The notes below the pieces were generated by a model that worked only from the letters and a program-made list of their open reading frames with translations, was not told the DNA's origin and made no database searches. Below, one piece after another: positions 19,540-29,339 of a stretch of DNA of 64,000 nt (its first letter is position 1; each line of letters starts with the position of its first letter). The DNA comes from Symbiodinium sp. CCMP2592 (Eukaryota > Sar > Dinophyceae > Suessiales > Symbiodiniaceae). The position numbers and the translations under genes were made by a program. The DNA is taken from the NCBI GenBank assembly GCA_905221615.1, contig CAJNDT010005757.1:312001-376000 (forward strand). The letters run 5' to 3'.

Positions 19540-20660
19540 ATTAGGCATTAGTGTTAGTATTAGTATCTGCGTTCTAGCGTGTGGATTCGTGTTACTGTTA
19601 GTGTTGGTGTCAGTGTCAATGTCAATTCCAATGTCAGCGTTAGTATTAGTCTGAATATAAGTCTATACAATAGGTGTACTAATGGTAGTGTTAATGTCTA
19701 GTGTGAGTTTTAGTATTCGTATTAGTCTTGGTCTTAGTCTCTGCCTTATTCTTAGTGTTAATATTAACCAGTGTATAGTCTCATAGTCTATGGTAACATT
19801 GGAATAGTAGTATACGAGTATATTATTTATTGGTATGTGAAAATACAGATTCTTTGGTACATTGATGTGTCTGTTTTTTGTATTTGGTTTGAACGTGATT
19901 ATTAGTATTCGTAGGAGCATTAATATTGGTATCAATAGCAGTATCGCTGTTCATACTATGCATAATCGTATTATCTGGAGTATCAAGTGCTAATACTGCT
20001 ATTCATGTTAGTGTAGGTTTTTTAATGTGAATATAAATACTGAGAATAATTAATAAGACTATGCGCATTAATCTGCGGAGGAACTGTATCACTTATGTGC
20101 ATATTAGTATTAATGTTAGCATTTGCGTGTATATTGGTAACAAATAAAAAATAAAATTACTATCAATATGGGTATGTTTTTTAATATTCGTAGGAACACT
20201 AGTATTCATATTAGTATCGGTATTACTGAAAGTACCCGTCTTCGTAAAAGTATTTGTAATCATACTAATTCATATCAGTACGAGTATTAAGATGAATTAT
20301 GATGCGCATATGAATACTTTCGAAGGAAATGCTGACCTTAATACGAATACCCATATTAATGTCCTATTATGTATAATCGCAGTAGCCTGAGTATTGGTAT
20401 GAATATTCGGACAAGTATGAGTATTCCAAACAACTAATACTATTAGTATTCATATTGAGAACAGTTAATAAGAATATGCGTATTAGTATCCCCAGGAGTG
20501 TTAATATTCCCATCAGCACTACTATTCGAATTAGTAGTGCAATTTTTAATACTAGTATTAACCATTAAGCCTATTATGTTATGAACAGTAATATCCTTAT
20601 TCGTAGGAATAGAAATCTTAGTATCAGTATTAGTATTCGCACTAGTAATAGCTATTATAC
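19540..20660. repeat. Degenerate TTAGTA hexamer-like array
   Basis: Over 1.1 kb TTAGTATTAGTATT, ATTAGTATTCGTAGGA and GTGTTAATATTA recur at multiples of about 6 bp with many substitutions. No gene. It looks like a decayed microsatellite related in spacing to TTTAGGG but without the G triplets. Confidence 0.7.
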
Positions 20661-20719
20661 ACATTGGCGCATGAGTAACCTAAGAGCTTCACACAGAATA
20701 AACATGTGTGCACATGTAA

Positions 20720-20911
20720 CCCTCATTACGATCCTAGGTAGGATGCACACATCGTTCTGTTTTGGTCCCGTCTTTGGGTTATGCCTATGAGTACATGAAC
20801 AAAATTAAAAACAGACAATGACAAACACAAAGTTACCCGGCGCATCTAACGATCTTACGTAGGATGTAGACACTGTTCTGTCTTGGTCCTGTCTTCGGGT
20901 TATGCCTATGG
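20720..20911. repeat. Diverged direct duplication (about 70 bp, offset 122)
   Basis: 20725-20788 and 20847-20910 share ACGATC..ACGTAGGATG..GACA..GTTCTGT.TTGGTCC.GTCTT.GGGTTATGCCTATG with about 80 percent identity by eye. 20912-21140 has nothing recognisable. Confidence 0.7.
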
Positions 20912-21162
20912 TCATTATATGACCAGAGTTATGAATATCCGGAACATTTAGGCAGTATCCTATTAAACAATTGCAGGCATTGAAGCTTGCCCAAATCCGC
21001 CAACGGCGATGTCGCGCCGTCGTAGGTGATTATACACGATATACGTTTCCATTGTTTATGTATGAGTGTATTTTATCCTAATGGTTTCCTCAAATCCTTA
21101 CATGTTCTACTACCCATTGCTAGCCGAAGCACCTCGCGGTAGGTCTTGGGGGGGGGTGTGAG

Positions 21163-21370
21163 CATATATATATATATGTATAAATGTATATATGTATATA
21201 TGTATATGTATATATGTATATATGTATATATGTGTATATGTGTATATGTGTATATGTGTATATGTTTACATGTATGTATGTATATATGTATATATGTATG
21301 TACGTATATATGCATATACGTATATATGTATATATGTCTATGTATATGCATATGTATGTATACCATAAAT
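21163..21370. repeat. TATG/TATA tetranucleotide repeat
   Basis: About 200 bp of GTATATATGTATA type; open frames on both strands are artefacts of it. Confidence 0.95.
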
Positions 21371-21483
21371 AATGCCACACAAACCTGTTCAAACTCTTCA
21401 GGCCAATTCTTCGCAGGCTTGGACTGTAGAAGCTTACGGCTCGATGCTTGCAATGTACTATAGGTGCCGAACTAACCTAGGGC

Positions 21484-21622
21484 CCTGTTACCTCCTTGAA
21501 AGGTGTCTATAAGAGCTCGAATATAAGGGTTACTAGAACTAGGGATCGACTTGGGATATTACCCCTAAACACCCGCAATTAGGGACCATATACCCCTATT
21601 TGAGGTTACAAGGAGGGTCCTG
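21484..21622. mobile_element. MITE-like palindrome, family N (copy 1)
   Basis: GTTACCTCCTTGAAAGG at the left and GAGGTTACAAGGAGGG at the right. The right end ACCATATACCCCTATTTGAG recurs at 47139-47160. Confidence 0.7.
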
Positions 21623-21639
21623 GAAGTATCCAATACTAC

Positions 21640-23160
21640 TTTGGGGCTCCGTAGTATAAGTTTTGCACAATGTATCCCCAGACTACAACTCCAATTCATT
21701 ATTGCGGTCCCCGTCGTACGTCGTATAACCGTACTATAATATACCCCAGAACCCCTATTGCCATTCTTGAGGCCCCTAAATTACACAGGGAGCCTGGGGC
21801 ACCAGCTCTGTGGCGCCCGCGCCCATGTAGCTCGAGTTGAAGGTCCACTTGCAGGCCTGGTTTCGGGGCGAGGGTTGGAGTTTAGGAATCAATGAAGGTG
21901 TGCGGTAGCAGCCTTGCGGAGATGTGCCTTCATGCACAGGTTTCAAAAGGTGTTGGGGTATCTACAGGACCCCGGCACAGGGTTCTGAAGCGCATGAGAC
22001 GCTCATGACGACGCACGCCTACCTTTTTTGCGACAGTTTGGCAGTAAGGCTCCGATGGCTGTCGTGTGTTGGCGCAGGTCCTGAGTGAACTCGCTGTGAG
22101 CATCGTCAGTTTGCAGCTCCTAATGGCAGAATCAAGCACTGCAGTTAAGAAGCCAACCCTTACACCTGCAGCTGAAGACACTGAACCTACGTATTCTCGC
22201 CGCTGAAACCTGCATACAACCATGCAACCATCCGAAGAACCCTGAACCTTAATGCTCTGACTCCCTGAACGCTGACGTCTCTATCCTAAACTCTGATACC
22301 GTAACTAGCCTAAATGCCTTAACCTCGTACACTCAGCCCTCATACTCCAACTTCCTACCCTAAACCCCCTTACGCTGAACTCAAACCACAAACCTGAAAC
22401 CCTAACTTAGTAAACCCTATCATCCTAGCCTCAATACCCTAACTCTCGAACCTCGAAACCCTAAACCGCATACTACCCTAACCCCTGCAAGAGGTTAGAA
22501 ACCCAGCTCAGCGTTTGGCCGGGAGAGTGATCAGCACTTGGACGGCATCAGACCAGTTGCCTGGGTTTAGGGACGAGGGTTCAGGGTTTCAGTTTAGGCT
22601 TTGGGGGTCATGGTTTAAGGAAGTGGCTTGGTGGCTGCGGCTATGGGTGCCGAACTGGCGAAAGGTGCATGGTTGCATAAATGGGCCTTAAAAGAATTGA
22701 AACATCATGGCATTGCTGGAATTCGGGACCCGGTCCTGCCTCAGGATTCACTGGGAGCACGACACCCTAAATCCCAAGCCCTGAACCCACCTCAGGCGCA
22801 GAGTCCCGACAGAATTGGATTTCAATTTCGAGCCCGAGCAAGCTCGTAACACATAACCTGAGTCGCAGCGGGGTGAATCCCACAAAGATTGAGCTCGGAA
22901 CGCCGAAAGCCCCAATCCCTCTACACCCTGCAAAACCCCACGCAGCCTTTGCAAAGAAACCCATTGCCACGATAAAACAACCTGCAACCCCCCTTCCATC
23001 ACCTAAAACAAAACATAAACTGTGTAAGCTCATAAAGAATCGGCAGAAGCCCGTGACCTGCGAACTTGCAAGTGCCAAGACCGTAAACCGTAAACCCTGA
23101 ACTTGCCGAGACGCTGTTCATGGCAGGATCCAAACAGGTCGTCTGAGCAGGAGCAGCCAG
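21640..23160. other. No gene recognised
   Basis: Patches of CCCTAAAC-like sequence (22300-22480). Short open frames on both strands at 21930-22223, 22628-22849 and 22748-23100 have no recognised motif or splice support. Confidence 0.4.
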
Positions 23161-23819
23161 TCACATGTGTGTGTGTGTATTCGTGTACATATCATCTGTA
23201 TCCACATAAACATATTATACAACTGCATATACATATACATACACATACACCCTAAACCAGGATGTTGCTGCTGTGCACGAAGAATCCGGCTTGAAGGTTC
23301 GTGCAGGGCGCGGGCATCCCAACCCCAAGTGGAAGCTGCTCTCTATCTTTAGGGTCCTGTTAAGGATTCCTGTAAGAGTTCGTTTGAGGGTTCCTTGAAG
23401 GGTTCCGATAAGGGCTACTATGAAGTAAGAAGGGCTCAGTAGGGTTTAGGGTTGCTCTGAAGCACCAGGCGCTCCTTAAAATTTGAGGATGCTTAGAAAG
23501 GCTTATAGAACTTTCCACTGCCCTGCGAAAATCATGTAGAGCAGCCCTGCGAGTGGAACTTGCTTCTCATCAAATTCCATGCAAAGCCGGGATCTGAGAC
23601 CTAGGGACGCAACGCGGTAACTTGGGGTGGGGCCCTGAACCCTAAACCAATTATACTGGCCGAGAAAGCCCACCCTCGATCTGCCTGCATCCGGCCGAGA
23701 ATGCGGGCATTCGGCCGCAGATCGTAGACGTGGCAGAACCGCAGGTCAGCTGTGAGACCTCAAGGCTTCAGGCTCTGGTGGGGAGTCGTGTGCATAAGGT
23801 CCAATCAGGGCCGCTAGCC

Positions 23820-24080
23820 TGGATGTTGATGCTGATGATGAAGCTGATGATGATGATGATGAGCAAGAGGAGGATGGGGATGACGATGACGATGGCGGTG
23901 ATGATGGCAAACATAATGGTGGTGATGGTGATGCGATGGTGATATGGTGATGATGATGGTGTTGATGACGATGATGATGATAGTGACACTTGACGATGAT
24001 GATCTACATGATGGTGATCATCAGGATGATAAGAACGAACATGCGGATGAGGAGGATCACCGGGGATGATCATGACGATG
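23820..24080. repeat. GATGAT/GGTGAT triplet repeat
   Basis: About 250 bp of imperfect GATGATGATG and TGGTGATGGTGATG. 23350-23820 before it has no recognisable gene. Confidence 0.9.
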
Positions 24081-24267
24081 TTGAATTGTCACAGCTTCGG
24101 AGCCGGATGATGCGAAAGTCCTAGTTCGGCGAGCTTTCGGCTATCAACCTCTCACATTGAATTTTGGGGCGTGCAGATTTGAGGTTGACGTACGGGGATA
24201 CTGTACGGGGGTTGGATTTGAACATCAATGTGCCTCCCGTCTGCGGACAATGTCCTCAACAGACATG

Positions 24268-24302
<35 letters not shown>

Positions 24303-24312
24303 GCGCGCGCGT
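24268..24312. repeat. (CA)n followed by (CG)n
   Basis: ACAC run then CGCGCGCG; possible Z-DNA-forming tract. Confidence 0.95.
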
Positions 24313-24425
24313 ACCACCACAATTGCGATCCTGCGTTCCGAACCCTCATTACACAACCCCCAGCCCCGGAGAAGTTGTCCATCGCATCGGTAGCCCTTTG
24401 CATCGCAAGACGCTAAACCCCTACT

Positions 24426-24547
24426 CGGGGGCTTCCGAAAGTAGAGGACCCTAAACCCTTATACAGCCCTTTAAAGGAACCCTTAGAGTACCCTTATAGT
24501 AACCCTTAAAAGGAACCCTAAGGTACCCCTAGCTTTTGGAAACTCCT
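24426..24547. mobile_element. Family B palindrome (copy with insertion)
   Basis: GGGGGCTTCCGAAAGTAGAG at the left, GCTTTTGGAAACTCCTG at the right; the middle holds CCTTTAAAGGAACCC and CTTAAAAGGAACCC as in 14880-15120. Confidence 0.65.
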
Positions 24548-24659
24548 GCTCCGAAGCTCAAGCTTCACCCTTCCCCAAGGCCAGCACAGTCGCCAGTGGC
24601 GGTGGTCCAGTCTCCCAGCCCTGTACGGCATAGTTCGGGTTCGGGCTCAGGGTTAACAT

Positions 24660-24713
24660 AAGGGCTCTGAATTAACAACTATAGAGACTATACTTGTTAA
24701 TTTAGGGCCCTTG
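24660..24713. mobile_element. Short inverted repeat
   Basis: AAGGGCTCTGAATTAACAA and TTGTTAATTTAGGGCCCTT, 54 bp. Next, 24790-24940 is a GTTGTTGTC/G triplet-rich stretch, and 24950-25455 has no recognised gene. Confidence 0.6.
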
Positions 24714-25456
24714 TATAATAGTTGTATCGCGACTATATGACTTTTCCGAGCTCTATGGTAGGCGGGATTAGCTCGCCTTTGTGGGAGCTGGTGCTGAGAG
24801 CCTCTTAATGCGGAGGCGTTGTGGTTGCTGTTGTCGTTGTTGTTGGCGTTCTGGTTGTTGTTGCATCGTTGTCGTTGTCGTTTTGGCTGTGATAGTGGTA
24901 GTCGTTGTGGTTGTTCTGCTTGTTGGTTGTACTGCTGACGACGACGAACGAGCATGGGATCATGAAGTACTTGGCAATCGTGTCATACTATTCCTGTGGA
25001 AGTAGCCGTGCCATCAATTACCGCTCTCCTTGCCTCTTCGGTATCTCGAACCACAGCATATAATTGCGAGCTGGAAGGTTCCTGGCTCACGGTGTCCGAC
25101 CGCCGCAGCCTGCCTACACAAGTTCCGAACCCTGGCACGTTTTTCGAAAGCACGCACTAGGTACCGAAGTTCCCACAAAAGAAGGTCAGAAACCTCGTTG
25201 GAATGCGGAAGGATCCTTCTGAGGAAGCTTCTGTGGAATCGAAACGCATTTTCGCGACATTGCTTCTTCTTTGACCAGTTTTGACCCGCTCTGCATTAAA
25301 ATCAAACAAACCGACCTCCTCAACTTCGTAGCGCCCAGATCATTCGCAGAAACAGGTGTACATTGGGGTATCGAGAGACCGAGGGCCTCAGAAAACCTTC
25401 GGCCCAAGAACACCAGCGGCAGGTACAAAGGACACTGTGGATCCCAAGCCCCAAAC

Positions 25457-25542
25457 CTTGCCTTTGGTTAGTAGGGAATGGAGGAATGGGGTACAATTAT
25501 ACTAATACTACCATTCTTCCATTCCCTACTAACCCAAGGTAA
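25457..25542. mobile_element. MITE-like palindrome, family A (copy 4)
   Basis: TTGCCTTTGGTTAGTAGGG and CCCTACTAACCCAAGGTAA; the left GGTAAG complement is partly lost. Confidence 0.85.
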
Positions 25543-25642
25543 AAAACGAGAAGCCCGAAACCAAGGTCGGAAGATGGAACCCTCGATCCCCGACCCGAGA
25601 TCCCGCAAAGTTGGTGTCCCATGCCCCAGACAACAGCCCCGG

Positions 25643-25775
25643 AACCCTAAACCCTAAACCCCTAAACTGCAAACCCCAAACCCTAAATCCTGAACCCTAA
25701 ACCCCTAAACTGTCAGCCGCTTAACCCTAAACCCCTAAACTGTAAACCGCTTAACCCTAAACCCTAAACCTCGAA
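25643..25775. repeat. CCCTAAA tract with higher-order unit
   Basis: CCCTAAACCCCTAAACTG recurs at roughly 30-36 bp intervals with CAAACC, TCAGCCGCTTAA and TAAACCGCTTAA linkers. Confidence 0.85.
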
Positions 25776-25908
25776 GCCAAGGGGCTCCACGTAGAACTGT
25801 ACAACACCTTACGCCCGCAACACCACACGAGAAGCGGAACTAAGGTCCCAAGGAAATACGAATGAGGGGCCCTAGTAAGGAAGAGCTTTTATGAGGGTTC
25901 AAGTAACA

Positions 25909-26015
25909 TGGGGGCCTAAATAATTACCAATACTCTCTTGGGGGATCTCTTACTAGGACTAGAGTGTAATGGGCAATTTAAAACCCCATTCTAATTACTC
26001 AGACCCCTATATCAT
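25909..26015. mobile_element. MITE-like palindrome, family D (copy 8)
   Basis: CATGGGGGCCTAAATAATTA at the left, ATTCTAATTACTCAGACCCC at the right; internal TCTCTTACTAGGACTAGAGT. Fragments of the same arm recur at 26089-26110. Confidence 0.75.
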
Positions 26016-26284
26016 GGAATAGAACTCTATTATAGATCCCTTATAGCAACCCTTATAGACTTTTAGCCCCTAATAAAGGAACCCTATTCTAACTATTCAA
26101 ATTCAGGCCCCTATATCATAGTACCCTTATAGAGCCCTACTATCGATCCCTCAGAGCGGCCCCTTTGAAGGAAACCCTGTTCTAATTCCAAAGTCGGAGG
26201 CCTTCTGGCATGGTTTGAATCTCGTGTGCGGCGCACTCGCAGCCGCCTGGCACTTGGGGCAACCGCGCAGCGCAGCTCCCAGAG

Positions 26285-26445
26285 ACTCCTAGGGTTCCTT
26301 TAAAAGGGATCTACCTAATTAGGGTTCCTTTAATGGTTTTTATAAGGGATCTAGACACTCCTACGTTTCCTTTAAAAGGATCTACCTAGGGTTCCTTTAA
26401 AGGGGTTCCTTCAAGGGCTTTTGAAAGGGATCTCTACGGTTTAGG
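26285..26445. repeat. Cluster of TTCCTTTAAAGGGATCTA units
   Basis: Five imperfect units with the TTTAAA palindrome core (26299, 26326, 26365, 26393, 26425 regions), in the opposite sense to the 14880-15120 units. Confidence 0.7.
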
Positions 26446-26454
26446 GTTTAGGGG

Positions 26455-26555
26455 ATTTCAATATCCCTTAATTAGGGAATGTACCTTCAAGCATATTATA
26501 GGGTCCTACTTTAATGTAAGGTATATTCCTTAATTCAAGGATATTGGACTCTCTG
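26455..26555. mobile_element. MITE-like palindrome, family C (copy 1)
   Basis: TTCAATATCCCTTAATTAGGG at the left, CCTTAATTCAAGGATATTGG at the right; centre ATATTATAGGGTCCTACT. It abuts the 3' end of the copia fragment. Confidence 0.8.
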
Positions 26556-26594
26556 GTTTTCAATATGGGTCACTGGTGCTTAGAGTACATGTAG

Positions 26595-27165
26595 TTAAAT
26601 CCCAAAGAGTTCCTCAAACTCGAGATGTTCAGGCTCGGATGCGGCCGGTGGAACTGCCGTACCGACATCCTTCCTTTTGTCGTCATCAACTGACACAGGC
26701 AGCCTCGATGGTTTGGAGATGCGATCAGCCTTGACGGGGGCGTTGAACCGTGCTCGGCAGACGGGCGTGTGCGTCTTGGCTTCAAATGCACATGCTCCGC
26801 AGCCTGGACTAGATCCAAACTTGATCACCCGGTCCAGCACTATGTACTCGTTTCGTTTACGGATTGCCTCGCGACTACAGCTGATCTCCGAAAATGGAAT
26901 ATCCAGTGTGATCTCATCCAGTGCCGCCTCCTTGAATTCAGTGAGCGCGCGGTCAGCGGCAACTTGCAGTGGAAATGTTTCCTCGTCCGGAACAAACACC
27001 TCCTCAAAGGGCACAGCTACAGGAAACTCAAACCCGATAGCCTTACTCCGAAGTTTGTTGTAGTCTAAGGCATACACAACACCTTTGCGAACAGACGCAG
27101 CATCCGATTTCCGACCGGCAAATACACCTGGCAGCGTAGTGGGCTTGGGCTTGTAGAGGCCGTGT
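26595..27165 (-). pseudogene. Ty1/copia-type polyprotein fragment
   Basis: Minus-strand open segment of about 190 codons, without a start codon of its own. From about 27165 it reads KPKPTTLPGVFAGRKSD, then VYALDYNKLRSK, an acidic stretch, then LDRVIKFGSSPGCGACAFE, HTPVCRARFNAPVKADR and an acidic end EFEELFGI before a stop. The PGxFxGRK...DY segment and the CGAC(x6)HTPVC cluster (C-x2-C-x6-H-x3-C, zinc-knuckle-like) are remembered from dinoflagellate copia polyproteins, between integrase and reverse transcriptase. No integrase or reverse-transcriptase motif is next to it, so it is an isolated fragment. Upstream it runs into a CCCTAAA tract (27187). No LTRs seen. It could alternatively be an exon captured by a host gene. 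Confidence 0.5.
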
Positions 27166-27186
27166 AGGGTTTGAAATGGATTGAAT

Positions 27187-27220
27187 AAACCCTAAACCCT
27201 AAACCCTAAACCCTAAACCG
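27187..27220. repeat. Short CCCTAAA tract
   Basis: Four regular units just upstream of the copia fragment. 27220-27540 has scattered units and no gene. Confidence 0.85.
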
Positions 27221-27540
27221 TTAGCGTTCACATTTGGTGAATGGTTTTGGGACTGCAGTTTAGGGGTTCAGGGCTCTGGTAGGTGTAGAGTCGAGTTCAG
27301 GTCCTTGACGCCTTGATCACTGTGGGTTTCTACGGTCAGGGTTCATGCAGAGAAAGCTTTGGCGACAAAAGGTTGGGCTAAGCGCCCGTCTACGATACAC
27401 TAAACCCTCAAGCCTGAACCCAAACCCTAAATTCGACTCCAAATCGTTTGAGGCCTGTTGTTCGTGGATTGACCTTTAACCAAAGCTGTAGGAAGTCTAA
27501 GGCCTGCTTGGGATTCTGAGGAGAATGGTGTCACGAGGTG

Positions 27541-27656
27541 TCATATGGGAGTTTCCGAAAATAGGGGGTACCTGATTTTGTAGTCCTTACAGTACGGATC
27601 ACACTAAGCCCGGGTACACTATTAGGGTCCCCTGCTTTTCGGAAACTCCCATATGA
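27541..27656. mobile_element. MITE-like palindrome, family B (copy 3)
   Basis: Perfect 18-base outer arms TCATATGGGAGTTTCCGA and TCGGAAACTCCCATATGA. Confidence 0.9.
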
Positions 27657-27659
27657 TGG

Positions 27660-28210
27660 GACTCAGAAACTGAATGCGGGACCCTAGCCGAACATTCACA
27701 ACGTAGTAGATGCTGTTGAGGAACTCCCAACCCAACATCTACCGACTCCGTGAAGCTGACTAAAGGTTGCGAGGGAGGGGGGGGCTGCAACAGTTTCCGG
27801 GCTCTTTGGGGGTCTCTCCCCTCAACCCTAAACCATGGGTCCCATCGATGCTTCAGGGTGTTCGTGTTTAGGGTCCTTTGCTTTCGGAGCATCTCAAAAG
27901 TCACCACCAGAAACTCACCCGAAGCCCGGTTCTTGGTAGAGTGTGTTACTGGGTCATGGGTGCCATAGTTAATTATGCAGATAATTATAGGGTCCTAAAG
28001 GGAGTGTGCCTCAAGGGGGGGAGGGTACAAGCGATCGTTAGGGAACCTTCAGGGAACCTTAGGGAGCACTGGAGAGAACTAGGGATTAGTAGGCTGTCGA
28101 CCCCCCTTGGAACCCCATCCCATAAGGATACTAATTATACAGATAAGCTTTGTATAGGGCCCCGAAGAACGACAAACATCGCGAAAGTCTCTGGCACCTG
28201 CAAACAAGCA
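27660..28210. other. No gene seen
   Basis: Open frames on both strands at 27599-28225 without motifs. Plus strand 27985-28065 has repeated GGGAACCTTAGGGA. Confidence 0.4.
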
Positions 28211-28219
28211 ACATCCGAA

Positions 28220-28280
28220 ACCTAAACCCTAAACCCCTGAGCCCCTAAACCCCTAAACCCTAAACCCCTAAACCCTAAAG
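28220..28280. repeat. CCCTAAA telomere-like tract
   Basis: Seven units with one CCTGAG variant. Confidence 0.85.
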
Positions 28281-28414
28281 CCTCCTCCGAAAACCTAAGC
28301 CAAAGCTTGAGCCGAGAAAAGACCCAAAACTTGCCCTGAATCGGCCCCTAACCCTCGGAGTTGCCTAATGTAGGCACCGGATTAAGAAACCGTGCGCCTT
28401 TCTTAGGGTTCCTT

Positions 28415-28525
28415 ATATGGGTTGTTGTCAAAATTAGGGTCCCCCTTTTGGGTACCCTAAATAATAGGGTGCCGTATTATATTAAGGACCCAAAAAGGGA
28501 CCCTAATTCTGAGAATCGCCCATAT
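28415..28525. mobile_element. MITE-like palindrome, family P (copy 1)
   Basis: ATATGGGTTGTTGTCAAAAT at the left and GAGAATCGCCCATAT at the right; GGTACCCTAAATAATAGG and GCCGTATTATATTAAGGACC inside. Related to family B in its AGGGTCC/GGACCC inner arms but with a different tip. Confidence 0.8.
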
Positions 28526-28636
28526 GAGCCCTACTATTTGGGGGTTGCAGGGTCGGGGTTCCCTCATCAGGTTCCTACATTATAGAGCTGTTCGGCCGGA
28601 AACCCTAGGAGTGGTCTAAAGACATATTTCGGAGGT

Positions 28637-28732
28637 CTCAAAAGGTAGGATGAAGGTAGGTGGGATATTCCCAAATAAGAGTCCTTATATAAGGGATCCT
28701 CAATCCTACCTACCTTCATCCCACCTTTTGAG
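28637..28732. mobile_element. MITE-like palindrome, family J (single copy)
   Basis: CTCAAAAGGTAGGATGAAGG and CTTCATCCCACCTTTTGAGG, near-perfect arms. Confidence 0.8.
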
Positions 28733-29066
28733 GCCCTGTGCCCTGGGAGTGGCCCTGGCCTATAGAGTTTCCATGGTGGTAGGCTATCCGCGCAGAGACC
28801 TGTGATCACTCGGAGTCCATGCGTTCGGGCTGTAGGGCGGTAGGACTTGTGGGCCCCTTGTATATGTCTTATTGGCTTGCCTGCAGCGTTTTTTGTAGGG
28901 TTTCAGGCAAGTTTAAGGCTGTGACTTCAGGATATAGAGATGCTTTCGGGCACAGAGTTTGTGGCTTTGGTGAGCTGGCAGCCGCCGGGTCGCCCAGTCG
29001 AGCAGCAGACAAGGTAAAGCCCTAAGCCACGGAGTCTTAGAAGCTGTCCCTGAACCCTAAACCGTT

Positions 29067-29148
29067 CATGGGCGGTTGTCAAAATTGGGGTCTCTTTTTT
29101 GGTACCCTAAATATTAGGTGCCGTATTAGAATAAGGAGGCAGGACCCC
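29067..29148. mobile_element. Family P element, right arm lost
   Basis: CATGGGCGGTTGTCAAAATT, GGTACCCTAAATATTAGG and GCCGTATTAGAATAAGGA match the 28415 copy; after 29148 the similarity stops. Confidence 0.75.
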
Positions 29149-29234
29149 AGTAAAGAACGCCAACGACCAAAAGCGCAGCGCAGCCACCGGCCAAGACAGA
29201 TGACTGCGGCAACACTTCTACTTCTACTGGTAGC

Positions 29235-29330
29235 AAATTCGTACCCGACCCTAAACCCTAAACCCCAAACCCTGAACCCTAAACCCTAAACGCTCAACCC
29301 CAAACCCTGAACCCTAAACCCCAAAACCCC
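29235..29330. repeat. CCCTAAA / CCCTGAACC tract
   Basis: About twelve telomere-like units with CCCCAAACC and CCCTGAACC variants. Confidence 0.8.
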
Positions 29331-29339
29331 TAAAGCAAC

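Noticed and set aside
24781-25005. Cys/Val-rich plus-strand frame
   Set aside because: Arises from a GTTGTTGTC triplet-rich stretch; no homology recognised.
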